A stretch of 29,259 nt of DNA, taken from contig JBBRVD010000026.1 of NCBI GenBank assembly GCA_038247175.1, forward strand, positions 1 through 29,259, read 5' to 3'. Numbering within the stretch: the first letter of the stretch is position 1; each line of letters opens with the position of its first letter. The notes under the pieces were generated by a model. It was not told where the DNA came from and did not search any database. It saw only the letters and a list, made by a program, of their open reading frames with translations. Shown one piece after another: positions 7,499 through 13,976 of this stretch. A program made the position numbers and the translations under genes. This DNA comes from CAISIP01 sp038247175. Lineage in GTDB: Bacteria; Pseudomonadota; Gammaproteobacteria; Burkholderiales; Burkholderiaceae_C.

Positions 7499-8284
7499 GT
7501 GACTTCATCGATCGCCCGCTCAGTCGTCGACATCAAGGACCTCCGGTTGGGTGATGCGCGCGCCTTGCTCGAACATGGCGCCACGGTGACCTTGCCGGAC
7601 AGTAGCGAGCATCCGACTGAATTTGTCCAGCAGGTGATCGACGGCTTGTGCGAGTTGTCGCTCAAGGATCCGCTGACCGGCCTGGCCAACCGACGGCATT
7701 TCCTGTCGGTGCTCGAGCGCGAAATCGACGGTGTTGCGCGCTCCGGGGAACCGGCGCTGCTGCTGATGCTCGACATCGACCATTTCAAGTCGATCAACGA
7801 TACCCATGGCCACTTGGCTGGCGACAAGGTCCTGCATGCGGTGGCCCGGTGCCTGTCGCGCTGCATCCGTCCGATGGATTCGGTGGCGCGTTATGGCGGC
7901 GAGGAGTTTGCCGTGGTGCTGCCCAACTGCGTGGTGTCGGTGGGTGAGGCTGTGGCAGAACGGATCCGCAAGACGGTCGAATCGCTGACGATCGCGGTCG
8001 GCCCGTCCACGAATGTGAAAGCCACGATCAGCATCGGAGGCGCGTATGCACCCGCATGGGTCCGATCCACCGCTCCATTGTGGATAGAACGTGCCGATAA
8101 CCTCTTGTATCAGGCCAAGGCCAAAGGGCGTAACCGTGTCTGTATCGACCATCAACGGGCGATTGCGGTCAGTGCTGAGGAGAAAAATCTTTTGTTTGGT
8201 CATTTAGCCCTGGGCGAACCTGCCTGGCTTGAACGTGTCGCGGCCGAGCCGGGCGGTGGCGCAACGAGCGGAGTCCAACCATGA
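7499..8284 (+). CDS. GGDEF-domain diguanylate cyclase
   Basis: Predicted to make cyclic di-GMP from two GTP. The GTG at 7499 gives 261 residues. The first 50 or so have no recognised sensor domain and no membrane segment. The GGDEF domain starts at DPLTGLANRRHF (57-68), with metal-binding LDIDHFKSINDTHGH (91-105) and the active-site signature GGEEF at 133-137. An inhibitory-site motif RPMD lies at 124-127, exactly five residues before the signature, so product feedback inhibition is expected. The C-terminal tail after about 220 is variable. Its stop overlaps the ATG of the MinD-like gene (ATGA at 8281-8284), so the two are translationally coupled. Confidence 0.92.
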   Translation: MTSSIARSVVDIKDLRLGDARALLEHGATVTLPDSSEHPTEFVQQVIDGLCELSLKDPLTGLANRRHFLSVLEREIDGVARSGEPALLLMLDIDHFKSINDTHGHLAGDKVLHAVARCLSRCIRPMDSVARYGGEEFAVVLPNCVVSVGEAVAERIRKTVESLTIAVGPSTNVKATISIGGAYAPAWVRSTAPLWIERADNLLYQAKAKGRNRVCIDHQRAIAVSAEEKNLLFGHLALGEPAWLERVAAEPGGGATSGVQP

Positions 8285-9123
8285 GCGAAGAGCTGAAATC
8301 CAGCGACTCCAGGCCCGCGGCGGAGCCGAAGGTGCCGCTGCCACCCCATGGCAGGGTCATGGCGGTGACCAGTGGCAAGGGAGGCGTGGGCAAGACCTTC
8401 GTGTCTGCCAATCTGGCGGCGGCACTGGCCAAGCGCGGCCAGAAAGTGCTGGTGCTCGACGCTGATCTCGGCCTGGCCAACCTGGACGTGGTACTGAATC
8501 TCTATCCCAAGGTCACATTGCACGATGTGTTCAGCGGCAAATCCAAACTGGAGGAGGCCATCATCCAGGCTCCCGGCGGGTTTTCAGTGTTGCTGGCGGG
8601 CTCGGGCATGGTCGAGTATTCGCGCCTGACGCCCGAGATCCGTGCCGATTTCCTGCGCATCATCGAGGGCCTGCTACCCCATTACGACGTGGTCTTGCTC
8701 GACACTGGCGCCGGCATCTCCGATGTGGTCCTGTTTGCGGTGTCGCTGGCCTCCGTGGTGCTGGTCGTGGCTACGCCGGAGCCCACATCGCTCACGGACG
8801 CATACGCGACCATCAAGGTGCTGGCGAACCAGCAAAAACGCGAATACATCCACATGGTGATCAACCAGACTGCGCGCCTGGGCGACGGGCGTGCCATCAC
8901 GGGCCAGTTGCAGCAGGTGCTGGATCGTTTCGTCGTATCCGAACCCGGGCGCGGAGTCAAGCTGGTTCACCTGGCAGACATTCCGGCGGACCCGTCGGTA
9001 CGCCAAGCGGTGATGCGGCGCCAGTTGCTGATGCAGACCATGCCCGGCTGTCCGGCCGCGCTGGCAGTGGCGCAACTCGCGCGCAAGATCGAGGAAACCG
9101 TGATTCCGGGTGGCGGCCGCTGA
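8281..9123 (+). CDS. MinD/FlhG-like P-loop ATPase
   Basis: A 280-residue ParA/MinD superfamily ATPase. The deviant Walker A SGKGGVGKT is at 31-39, the Walker A' region LDADLGLANLDV at 59-70, DTGAG at 141-145 and ATPEPTSLTDAYATIK at 164-179. The pattern LGLANLDV and the TPEPTSLTDAY segment are as in FlhG/FleN and MinD. The N-terminal 25 residues lack the DQAxxLR motif by which many FlhG proteins activate FlhF, and I see no obvious amphipathic membrane-targeting helix at the C-terminus. No flagellar or min genes are nearby. The start overlaps the diguanylate cyclase stop, which suggests a joint role in localising or controlling c-di-GMP output. FlhG is possible but not shown. Confidence 0.88.
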   Translation: MSEELKSSDSRPAAEPKVPLPPHGRVMAVTSGKGGVGKTFVSANLAAALAKRGQKVLVLDADLGLANLDVVLNLYPKVTLHDVFSGKSKLEEAIIQAPGGFSVLLAGSGMVEYSRLTPEIRADFLRIIEGLLPHYDVVLLDTGAGISDVVLFAVSLASVVLVVATPEPTSLTDAYATIKVLANQQKREYIHMVINQTARLGDGRAITGQLQQVLDRFVVSEPGRGVKLVHLADIPADPSVRQAVMRRQLLMQTMPGCPAALAVAQLARKIEETVIPGGGR

Positions 9124-9164
9124 AGCGGCATCGCGGGTCCGCGCCGTCAGCTGCGCTGTCTCGC

Positions 9165-9186
9165 CCTGCAAACGGCAGTTTGCAGG
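9165..9186. terminator. Bidirectional hairpin between convergent genes
   Basis: CCTGCAAAC (9165-9173) and GTTTGCAGG (9178-9186) form a perfect nine-base-pair stem with the tetraloop GGCA. It lies between the stop of the MinD-like gene at 9123 and the stop of the convergent DUF429 gene at 9188. The placement strongly suggests a shared terminator, although T-tracts are poor on both sides. Confidence 0.6.
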
Positions 9187-9187
9187 T

Positions 9188-10045
9188 TCAGTCGACTGTT
9201 GGGGGTAAAGCCGTCACGATCCAACCCTCCAACGGATCGAAGGACATTGGTAAACCGTAGCGGGGCCAGCCCCGTTGCCAGCCCCAGGCCGCCTGTACCA
9301 AGCACAACGCGGCGTCCAGCTTGTCACCCCGGCCGTCCTCGAGCAGCAGCGCGCGCTGATCGGGTTCCATCTCAAGCCGCAGTGACAGCCGGGTACGCCC
9401 TGCCTGCAGTGCGTCGAGCAGGTGCTGGCGCCGCTCGCGCCGCTCGACCGTCTGTTTTCTGCGATCGTCGCTCTTGTAACTGGCATGGCCCAACACCTCG
9501 CGCGCGAGCAGTCCCGGATATGCCTCCAGTGCCACCTTGCGCGGCCTGCCCTGCGCATCGGTGGCACGGGTATCGCCAGGATGCAGTCCCGGCAAGCAAA
9601 CGCCCGCCTCGATCAGTGGTGGCACGCCGGCGTGCAGCATCCAGGCCACCGGCGGATTGACCCACTTCATCGACGGACTGGAACCGGCCCAGCGGTCGGT
9701 CACCCGGTGGGCGAACTTGCCGCCGACGGGGCGACTGGCGCAGAAGGCCGAAAACCGGGCGCGAATGTCTGACCGCTCCAGGCCGGCGTACAACTGCATG
9801 GCGTCGAGCCAGCGGCTCGGCCAGCCCAGGGCTTGCACCAGTTCGCGCGGCAGACCGAACGGAAAATCGAAACCGCCGACCCAGTGCGGTTCTTCCCGCA
9901 ACCATCGGGCATAGGCATCGAGAGAATCCACCGCCTGAAGCGTGTCCAGGGACACCACATTGCCACACAGACGCCCGCGCGCGATCACGATCGGCTTTCT
10001 GGCGTATGGACGGCTGCTGAAATCGCAACCGACGAGGAGTGTCAT
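9188..10045 (-). CDS. DUF429 family protein (predicted RNase H-like fold)
   Basis: I choose the ATG at 10045, giving 285 residues beginning MTLLVGCDFSSRPYARKP; a GTG at 10072 would add nine residues that do not look conserved. The opening strand with VGCDFSS and the later GGFDFPFGLP and GDKLDAALC segments carry spaced acidic residues of the kind seen in RNase H-like folds, and DUF429 proteins have been predicted to be nucleases of that type. I know of no proven substrate. There is no signal peptide or membrane segment. It is the last gene of the long minus-strand run, 56 bp after the BLUF gene, and ends at the hairpin shared with the MinD-like gene. Confidence 0.75.
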   Translation of the reverse strand: MTLLVGCDFSSRPYARKPIVIARGRLCGNVVSLDTLQAVDSLDAYARWLREEPHWVGGFDFPFGLPRELVQALGWPSRWLDAMQLYAGLERSDIRARFSAFCASRPVGGKFAHRVTDRWAGSSPSMKWVNPPVAWMLHAGVPPLIEAGVCLPGLHPGDTRATDAQGRPRKVALEAYPGLLAREVLGHASYKSDDRRKQTVERRERRQHLLDALQAGRTRLSLRLEMEPDQRALLLEDGRGDKLDAALCLVQAAWGWQRGWPRYGLPMSFDPLEGWIVTALPPTVD

Positions 10046-10101
10046 GCGTTCAGGGGCCACGATGAGCCGCACTGGGCGGCCACCACCGTGTCAACCAGGG
10101 C

Positions 10102-10524
10102 TCAGGCTCGGCCCATGATGGACGCGGTGGCCATCAGTTCCTCGAGCAGCGCGAGCGACACCTTGCCCGACACTGAATACGGGTCAAGTTCGGGCTTCTC
10201 GGCGTACTTGAGCAGGATCGAGGTGTTGATGCGCGACATGTTCACCTGCCCCATGGTCCAGCCGCCAAAACGACGCTCGGCAATCTCTTCGTAGTGCAGC
10301 AGCACCACGTCCCTGTGCCGCTTGTCCTTCTGGATATGGCCGAACAGGTCGCTGACGGCCATGCGGCCGCCCTCGATCGCCTGCAGGAAAATCCCGCCGC
10401 CGTAACACAGGATACCGGTGATGCCGCAGGTCGGGTTGGACTGCCGCGATTGCGACAGGATGGCGTCGATCGCCTCATGGGTGGTGTCCACCGCGCGGCT
10501 GGCATACAGGAGTCGGACCAGCAT
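10102..10524 (-). CDS. Short BLUF-domain blue-light photoreceptor
   Basis: A 140-residue protein with one FAD-binding BLUF domain and a roughly 45-residue helical tail, with no output enzyme. All the photochemically important positions are present: Tyr7 in LLYASRA, Asn30 in NPTCGITGILCY, Gln48 in GGIFLQAIEG, Trp89 and Met91 in GGWTMGQV. The spacings agree with those of AppA to within one residue. Light would shift the flavin hydrogen-bond network and signal through a partner protein or through the tail. The gene starts four bases after the folE stop, so it is almost certainly co-transcribed and probably coupled to folE. The partner of this short BLUF is unknown. Confidence 0.93.
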   Translation of the reverse strand: MLVRLLYASRAVDTTHEAIDAILSQSRQSNPTCGITGILCYGGGIFLQAIEGGRMAVSDLFGHIQKDKRHRDVVLLHYEEIAERRFGGWTMGQVNMSRINTSILLKYAEKPELDPYSVSGKVSLALLEELMATASIMGRA

Positions 10525-10528
10525 GGTG

Positions 10529-11254
10529 TCAGCCTTTTCCGGGAATTAGCGATAGGAATTCGCGCCGAAGGTTGGAGTCCTTCAGGAACACACCACGCAT
10601 CACGGAATTGATCATCTTGCTATCCATGTCCTTGACGCCGCGCCAGGCCATGCAGTAGTGGCTGGCCTCCATGACGATTGCCAGTCCATCGGGTTGCGTC
10701 TTGAGTTGTATCAGATCGGCCAGTTGCACCACAGCTTCCTCCTGGATCTGCGGTCGGCCCATCACCCATTCGGCCAGCCGAGCGTATTTCGACAAGCCAA
10801 TCACATTCGTGTGCTCGTTGGGCATCACGCCGATCCAGATCTTGCCGATCACCGGGCAGAAATGGTGGCTGCAGGCGCTACGAACCGTGATCGGGCCGAC
10901 AATCATCAATTCGTTCAGGTGTTCGGCATTGGGAAACTCGGTGATGGCCGGAGCCTTGACGTAACGGCCCCGGAAAACCTCGTTGACATACATCTTGGCC
11001 ACACGGCGGGCGGTTTCGTCGGTATTGTGGTCGTTCGCGGTGTCGATCACCAGACTCGCGAGCACGCCTTTCATCTTGGCCTCAACCTCATCGAGCAACA
11101 TCTCGAGTTCGCCCGGCTCGACAAAATCGGCAATGTTGTCGTTGGCATGAAAGCGCCGGCGCGCGGCCAGCAGCCGTTCTCGGATCTTGACCGATACCGG
11201 GGTGCCTTCGTCCAAGTCACTGGAATTCATGGTGGAAGGAGACTGCATCAACAT
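10529..11254 (-). CDS. folE: GTP cyclohydrolase I
   Basis: Converts GTP to 7,8-dihydroneopterin triphosphate, the first step of folate and pterin synthesis. The 241-residue frame shows the zinc ligands Cys128 and His131 in SACSHHFCPVIGK and Cys201 in ASHYCMAWRGV. The GLSKYARLAEW and DSKMINSVMRGVF segments and the terminal REFLSLI are all FolE hallmarks. CSHH replaces the more common CEHH, and the N-terminus is about 40 residues long before the core, so this is a divergent subgroup. Starts at 11254, 11248 and 11230 are all possible; none has a clear ribosome binding site. The BLUF gene follows by four bases, and nudB for the next folate step is upstream in the same run. Confidence 0.93.
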   Translation of the reverse strand: MLMQSPSTMNSSDLDEGTPVSVKIRERLLAARRRFHANDNIADFVEPGELEMLLDEVEAKMKGVLASLVIDTANDHNTDETARRVAKMYVNEVFRGRYVKAPAITEFPNAEHLNELMIVGPITVRSACSHHFCPVIGKIWIGVMPNEHTNVIGLSKYARLAEWVMGRPQIQEEAVVQLADLIQLKTQPDGLAIVMEASHYCMAWRGVKDMDSKMINSVMRGVFLKDSNLRREFLSLIPGKG

Positions 11255-11283
11255 TAGCGCATACTAACAGCGAATGGAATGCG

Positions 11284-11301
11284 GGGTCTTTCCGACGACC
11301 C
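11284..11301 (-). terminator. Weak hairpin between clsB and folE
   Basis: On the minus strand GGGTC and GACCC (plus coordinates 11301-11297 and 11288-11284) can form a five-base-pair stem shortly after the clsB stop and before folE. It is short and lacks a T-run, so it is only a possible weak terminator. Confidence 0.2.
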
Positions 11302-11310
11302 GGCGTCTTT

Positions 11311-12555
11311 TCAGTAGCGGCGGCCGATCAGGAACAGGCCCAGGCGCACCAGGGCCAGGGCCATCGCCTCGAGCACCCGGACGCGCCAGGACCGATTGAG
11401 ATAGGCAGGGGCTTCCAACCGATGTCCGCCATGAGCCATGGCGTATTCCAGCCGCTCGCGCAGCAGTCCCGCAAACGCAACGTCGCGCACGACGATGTTG
11501 GCCTCGCGCGCCAGCAGCAGACTCAGCGGATCGAGGTTGGACGAGCCGACGGTCGCCCAGCGTGAGTCCACCACGGCCACCTTCGCATGCAAGAAGCCGG
11601 CCGCATATTCGTGAATCTCGACGCCTGCGTCCAGCAAGGCACCATAGACCGGGCGGGCTGCGTGAAACTGCAGGAAATATTCGTATCGTCCTTGCAGCAG
11701 CAACCGCACCCGCACACCGCGACGCGCCGCCAGCACCAGCGCCTTGCGCAGCCGCGCTCCGGGGAGGAAATAGGCGTTGGCGATGATGACCTCACGCTGC
11801 GCCGCGCCGATGGCCCGCAGGTACGCTCGCTCAATCCGGCGGCGATGACGCAGATTGTCTCGCAGCACCAGTTCGGCGCGAGCACCGCGGCTGCGCGGTG
11901 CATTCTGCCGGGACGGCGGCCTGTATGAGACCGGCGCCTGGCTAGCCAACCTGCGCTCGGCCAAGGCCTTGCGCAGACGCTCCTGCAAGGCCTGCCAGGC
12001 CGCCGGGAACTCACGATCGCGCACGTCGGACGCCACAGTCATGCGCCACCAGAAACGCACCATCACCTGGTGCGCGTCCTGCACCAGCGGCCCGGTGATC
12101 CGCAACGCGAAATCCAGCCGCGGCTGCTGCAATGGACCATGCACCGGGTCGCAAAAGTCATCCAGGATATTGATGCCGCCGCAGAACGCAACGCCGGCAT
12201 CGACGACGCACAATTTGCGGTGCAGCCGGCGCCAGTGGCTCGGAATGAACATCCCCAGACGCCCCAGCGGCATGAAGATGCGCCACAACACGCCGCTGTC
12301 GTCGAAGCGGCGCGCCCACTGCGCGGGCAACTCGGGGGTACCGAAACCGTCCATCGCCAGGTACACCTGCACACCGCGCGCGGCCGCTCGCTCGAGAGCC
12401 GCGGCGACCTGCTGTCCCGATACATCGAATTGGAAGATGTAAGTTTCCATGCGCACCTCCAGGTGCGCTTCATCGATGGCCCGGATCATATCGGGGAACA
12501 GCTCCTCGCCTCCCTGCAACAGCCTGAGGTCGTGATGTGCCTGGAGTCCGGTCAT
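11311..12555 (-). CDS. clsB: Cardiolipin synthase B-like phospholipase D family protein
   Basis: Predicted to join phosphatidylglycerol with a second phospholipid to form cardiolipin at the inner membrane. With the ATG at 12555 it has 414 residues and two HKD motifs: His112, Lys114 and Asp119 in HRKLCVVDAGVAFCGGINI, and His323, Lys325 and Asp330 in HAKVAVVDSRWATVGSSNLDP. A hydrophobic C-terminal segment near 393-410 may bind the membrane. It lacks the N-terminal membrane helices of ClsA, so ClsB (YbhO type) fits best. A TTG at 12567 could add four residues, but those codons lie inside the nested palindrome at 12558-12601. No good ribosome binding site is visible. The endonuclease-like gene is upstream on the same strand. 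Confidence 0.88.
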   Translation of the reverse strand: MTGLQAHHDLRLLQGGEELFPDMIRAIDEAHLEVRMETYIFQFDVSGQQVAAALERAAARGVQVYLAMDGFGTPELPAQWARRFDDSGVLWRIFMPLGRLGMFIPSHWRRLHRKLCVVDAGVAFCGGINILDDFCDPVHGPLQQPRLDFALRITGPLVQDAHQVMVRFWWRMTVASDVRDREFPAAWQALQERLRKALAERRLASQAPVSYRPPSRQNAPRSRGARAELVLRDNLRHRRRIERAYLRAIGAAQREVIIANAYFLPGARLRKALVLAARRGVRVRLLLQGRYEYFLQFHAARPVYGALLDAGVEIHEYAAGFLHAKVAVVDSRWATVGSSNLDPLSLLLAREANIVVRDVAFAGLLRERLEYAMAHGGHRLEAPAYLNRSWRVRVLEAMALALVRLGLFLIGRRY

Positions 12556-12557
12556 AC

Positions 12558-12601
12558 CAGGGGTCAAGCAAACGTGGCCTTGCCACTTCGCTTGACCCCT
12601 G
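12558..12601. repeat. Nested palindrome abutting the clsB start
   Basis: CAGGGGTCAAGC (12558-12569) is the perfect reverse complement of GCTTGACCCCTG (12590-12601). Between them GTGGC (12574-12578) and GCCAC (12582-12586) form an inner hairpin with a three-base loop. This hairpin-within-a-stem design is like REP-type elements. It lies in the gap between the endonuclease-like gene and clsB, ending two bases before the clsB ATG. It could act as a terminator or translational block, or be a mobile REP-like insertion. Confidence 0.6.
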
Positions 12602-12636
12602 AGGGCGGGAGTGACGCAGTCATGTCCGGGCGGCGA

Positions 12637-13377
12637 TCATGAGGGATCGGGCAGATGGAACTCCGCCACCAGTGGCAGATGATCCGACATGCGCCACCAG
12701 ATGCGGCCCCGGGGCACCTGCAGCCCCAATGGCAACATGCCGCGCGCGTAGACCTGGTCCAGTTGCGCCAGTGGCAGGCGCGACGGAAAGGTGGGCTGCA
12801 CGGGGCCGTCGAAGCCGGCCAAACCCATGACCGCCATCTCACGACGCACCGTCGTGCCCCAATCGTTGAAGTCACCGGCAACGACCAGGGGCGCGTGCGC
12901 GGGAACCTCGCGTTCGATGAAACGCTGCAGTTGCGCGATCTGGCGCATCCGGCTGGCGCGGATCAGTCCGAGGTGCACCACCACCACATGTACCGACTGG
13001 CCATGCAAGTCGATTTGCGAATGCAGCAGGCCACGTTGTTCGAAACGGTGGTCCGACATGTCCTCGTGCTGGTGGCCCAGCACTGGCCAGCGCGACAACA
13101 TGGCGTTGCCATGTTCGCCGTGGCGCGTGATGGCATTGGTGCGATACACAGCCTCATAGCCGGGTGGCGCCAGGAACTCGGCCTGCGGCAATTCAGGCCA
13201 CCGCGAGAAAAAGCGGGCTTCACCCCGGTGCAGCTTGCGAACCTCCTGCAGGCAGACGATGTCGGCGTCGAGTTGCTCCACCGCATGGCCCAGATTGTGG
13301 ATCTCGAGGCGCCGGCGCGGCCCGACGCCCTGCACGCCCTTGTGGATGTTGTAGGTGGCCACCCGCACCAGGTTCAT
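12637..13377 (-). CDS. Endonuclease/exonuclease/phosphatase family protein
   Basis: A 246-residue metal-dependent hydrolase of the EEP superfamily, which includes exonuclease III, DNase I-like enzymes and phosphatases of lipids and phosphoinositides. The start at 13377 gives MNLVRVATYNIHKGVQG. The motifs fall in order: TYNIHKG, DIVCLQEVRKL with the catalytic Glu, the HLGL segment, VVAGDFNDWG with the catalytic Asp and Asn, and MSDHLPLVAEF with the catalytic His. The substrate cannot be told from sequence. Its ATG overlaps the nudB stop (ATGA, 13377-13374), so the pair is translationally coupled, and clsB follows, hinting at an envelope or lipid role. Confidence 0.88.
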   Translation of the reverse strand: MNLVRVATYNIHKGVQGVGPRRRLEIHNLGHAVEQLDADIVCLQEVRKLHRGEARFFSRWPELPQAEFLAPPGYEAVYRTNAITRHGEHGNAMLSRWPVLGHQHEDMSDHRFEQRGLLHSQIDLHGQSVHVVVVHLGLIRASRMRQIAQLQRFIEREVPAHAPLVVAGDFNDWGTTVRREMAVMGLAGFDGPVQPTFPSRLPLAQLDQVYARGMLPLGLQVPRGRIWWRMSDHLPLVAEFHLPDPS

Positions 13378-13856
13378 GTCGCGGCACCTGCGTCTTTGCA
13401 CCAACGCGGCAACATCAGGATCGCCTCGGCATTGGATGGCGAGTAGCAGGCATGTGCCGCCTCCTGCCAGGGCAACCATCGCCACGCAAGGTGTTCGCGC
13501 GGATTGAGCCACACCGGGATGGCGACCGGCACCGTAAGGCCAAACAGGCGCTCGGTGTTGCGGGTCACCCCCGGGGCATAACGATGGCGCCAGTGGGGAT
13601 AGATCTCGTAGACGTTCTCCAGCTGCCAATCGACCAGTGCGCCAGCCAGCAAGGTGCCTGAACGGCAATCGATGCCGGTCTCCTCCAGAACCTCGCGCGC
13701 GGCAGTGACGCGAAGGTCCTCGCCGGGTTCGTCCTTGCTACCGGTCACCGACTGCCAGAAGTCAGCGACATCGGCACGCTGGATCAGCAGTACATCGCGT
13801 GCCGCGGTATGGATTACCACCAGTACGGACTGCGGAATTTTGGTTGCCTTGGTCAT
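13374..13856 (-). CDS. nudB: Dihydroneopterin triphosphate diphosphatase (Nudix)
   Basis: NudB removes pyrophosphate from dihydroneopterin triphosphate, the second step of folate synthesis. The ATG at 13856 gives 160 residues beginning MTKATKIPQSVLVVIHT. The Nudix box runs from GSKDEPGEDL through the catalytic REVLEETGI. The segments VLLIQRADVADFWQSVTGS before it and WRHRYAPGVTRN…FGLTVP after it match NudB of betaproteobacteria, where the gene commonly follows aspS. Here it also follows aspS, with a gap of about 120 bp, and overlaps the next gene by four bases. FolE, which makes its substrate, is encoded about 2.6 kb further on in the same run. Confidence 0.9.
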   Translation of the reverse strand: MTKATKIPQSVLVVIHTAARDVLLIQRADVADFWQSVTGSKDEPGEDLRVTAAREVLEETGIDCRSGTLLAGALVDWQLENVYEIYPHWRHRYAPGVTRNTERLFGLTVPVAIPVWLNPREHLAWRWLPWQEAAHACYSPSNAEAILMLPRWCKDAGAAT

Positions 13857-13976
13857 GGATGCGGGTGTCGGACGGGCACCCCGCGCATTCTGCACCACGA
13901 CCACCGCGCCCGGACTTTACCGGGGCATTGACACCCTGCGGTCAGTCGTGCAGCCTTGGGAACGGCCGGTCGGCGT

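Noticed and set aside
8281..9123. Calling the ATPase minD or flhG by name
   Set aside because: No minC, minE, flhF or flagellar gene is adjacent, and the DQAxxLR and membrane-targeting features are not seen, so a specific symbol is not justified.
12558..12601. Terminal inverted repeats of an insertion sequence
   Set aside because: The arms are only 20 bases apart with nothing between them and no transposase gene nearby; a solo palindromic element fits better.
13378..13668. 97-codon N-terminal extension of the EEP-family protein
   Set aside because: It overlaps nudB in another frame and has no family similarity; the ATG overlapping the nudB stop is the better start.
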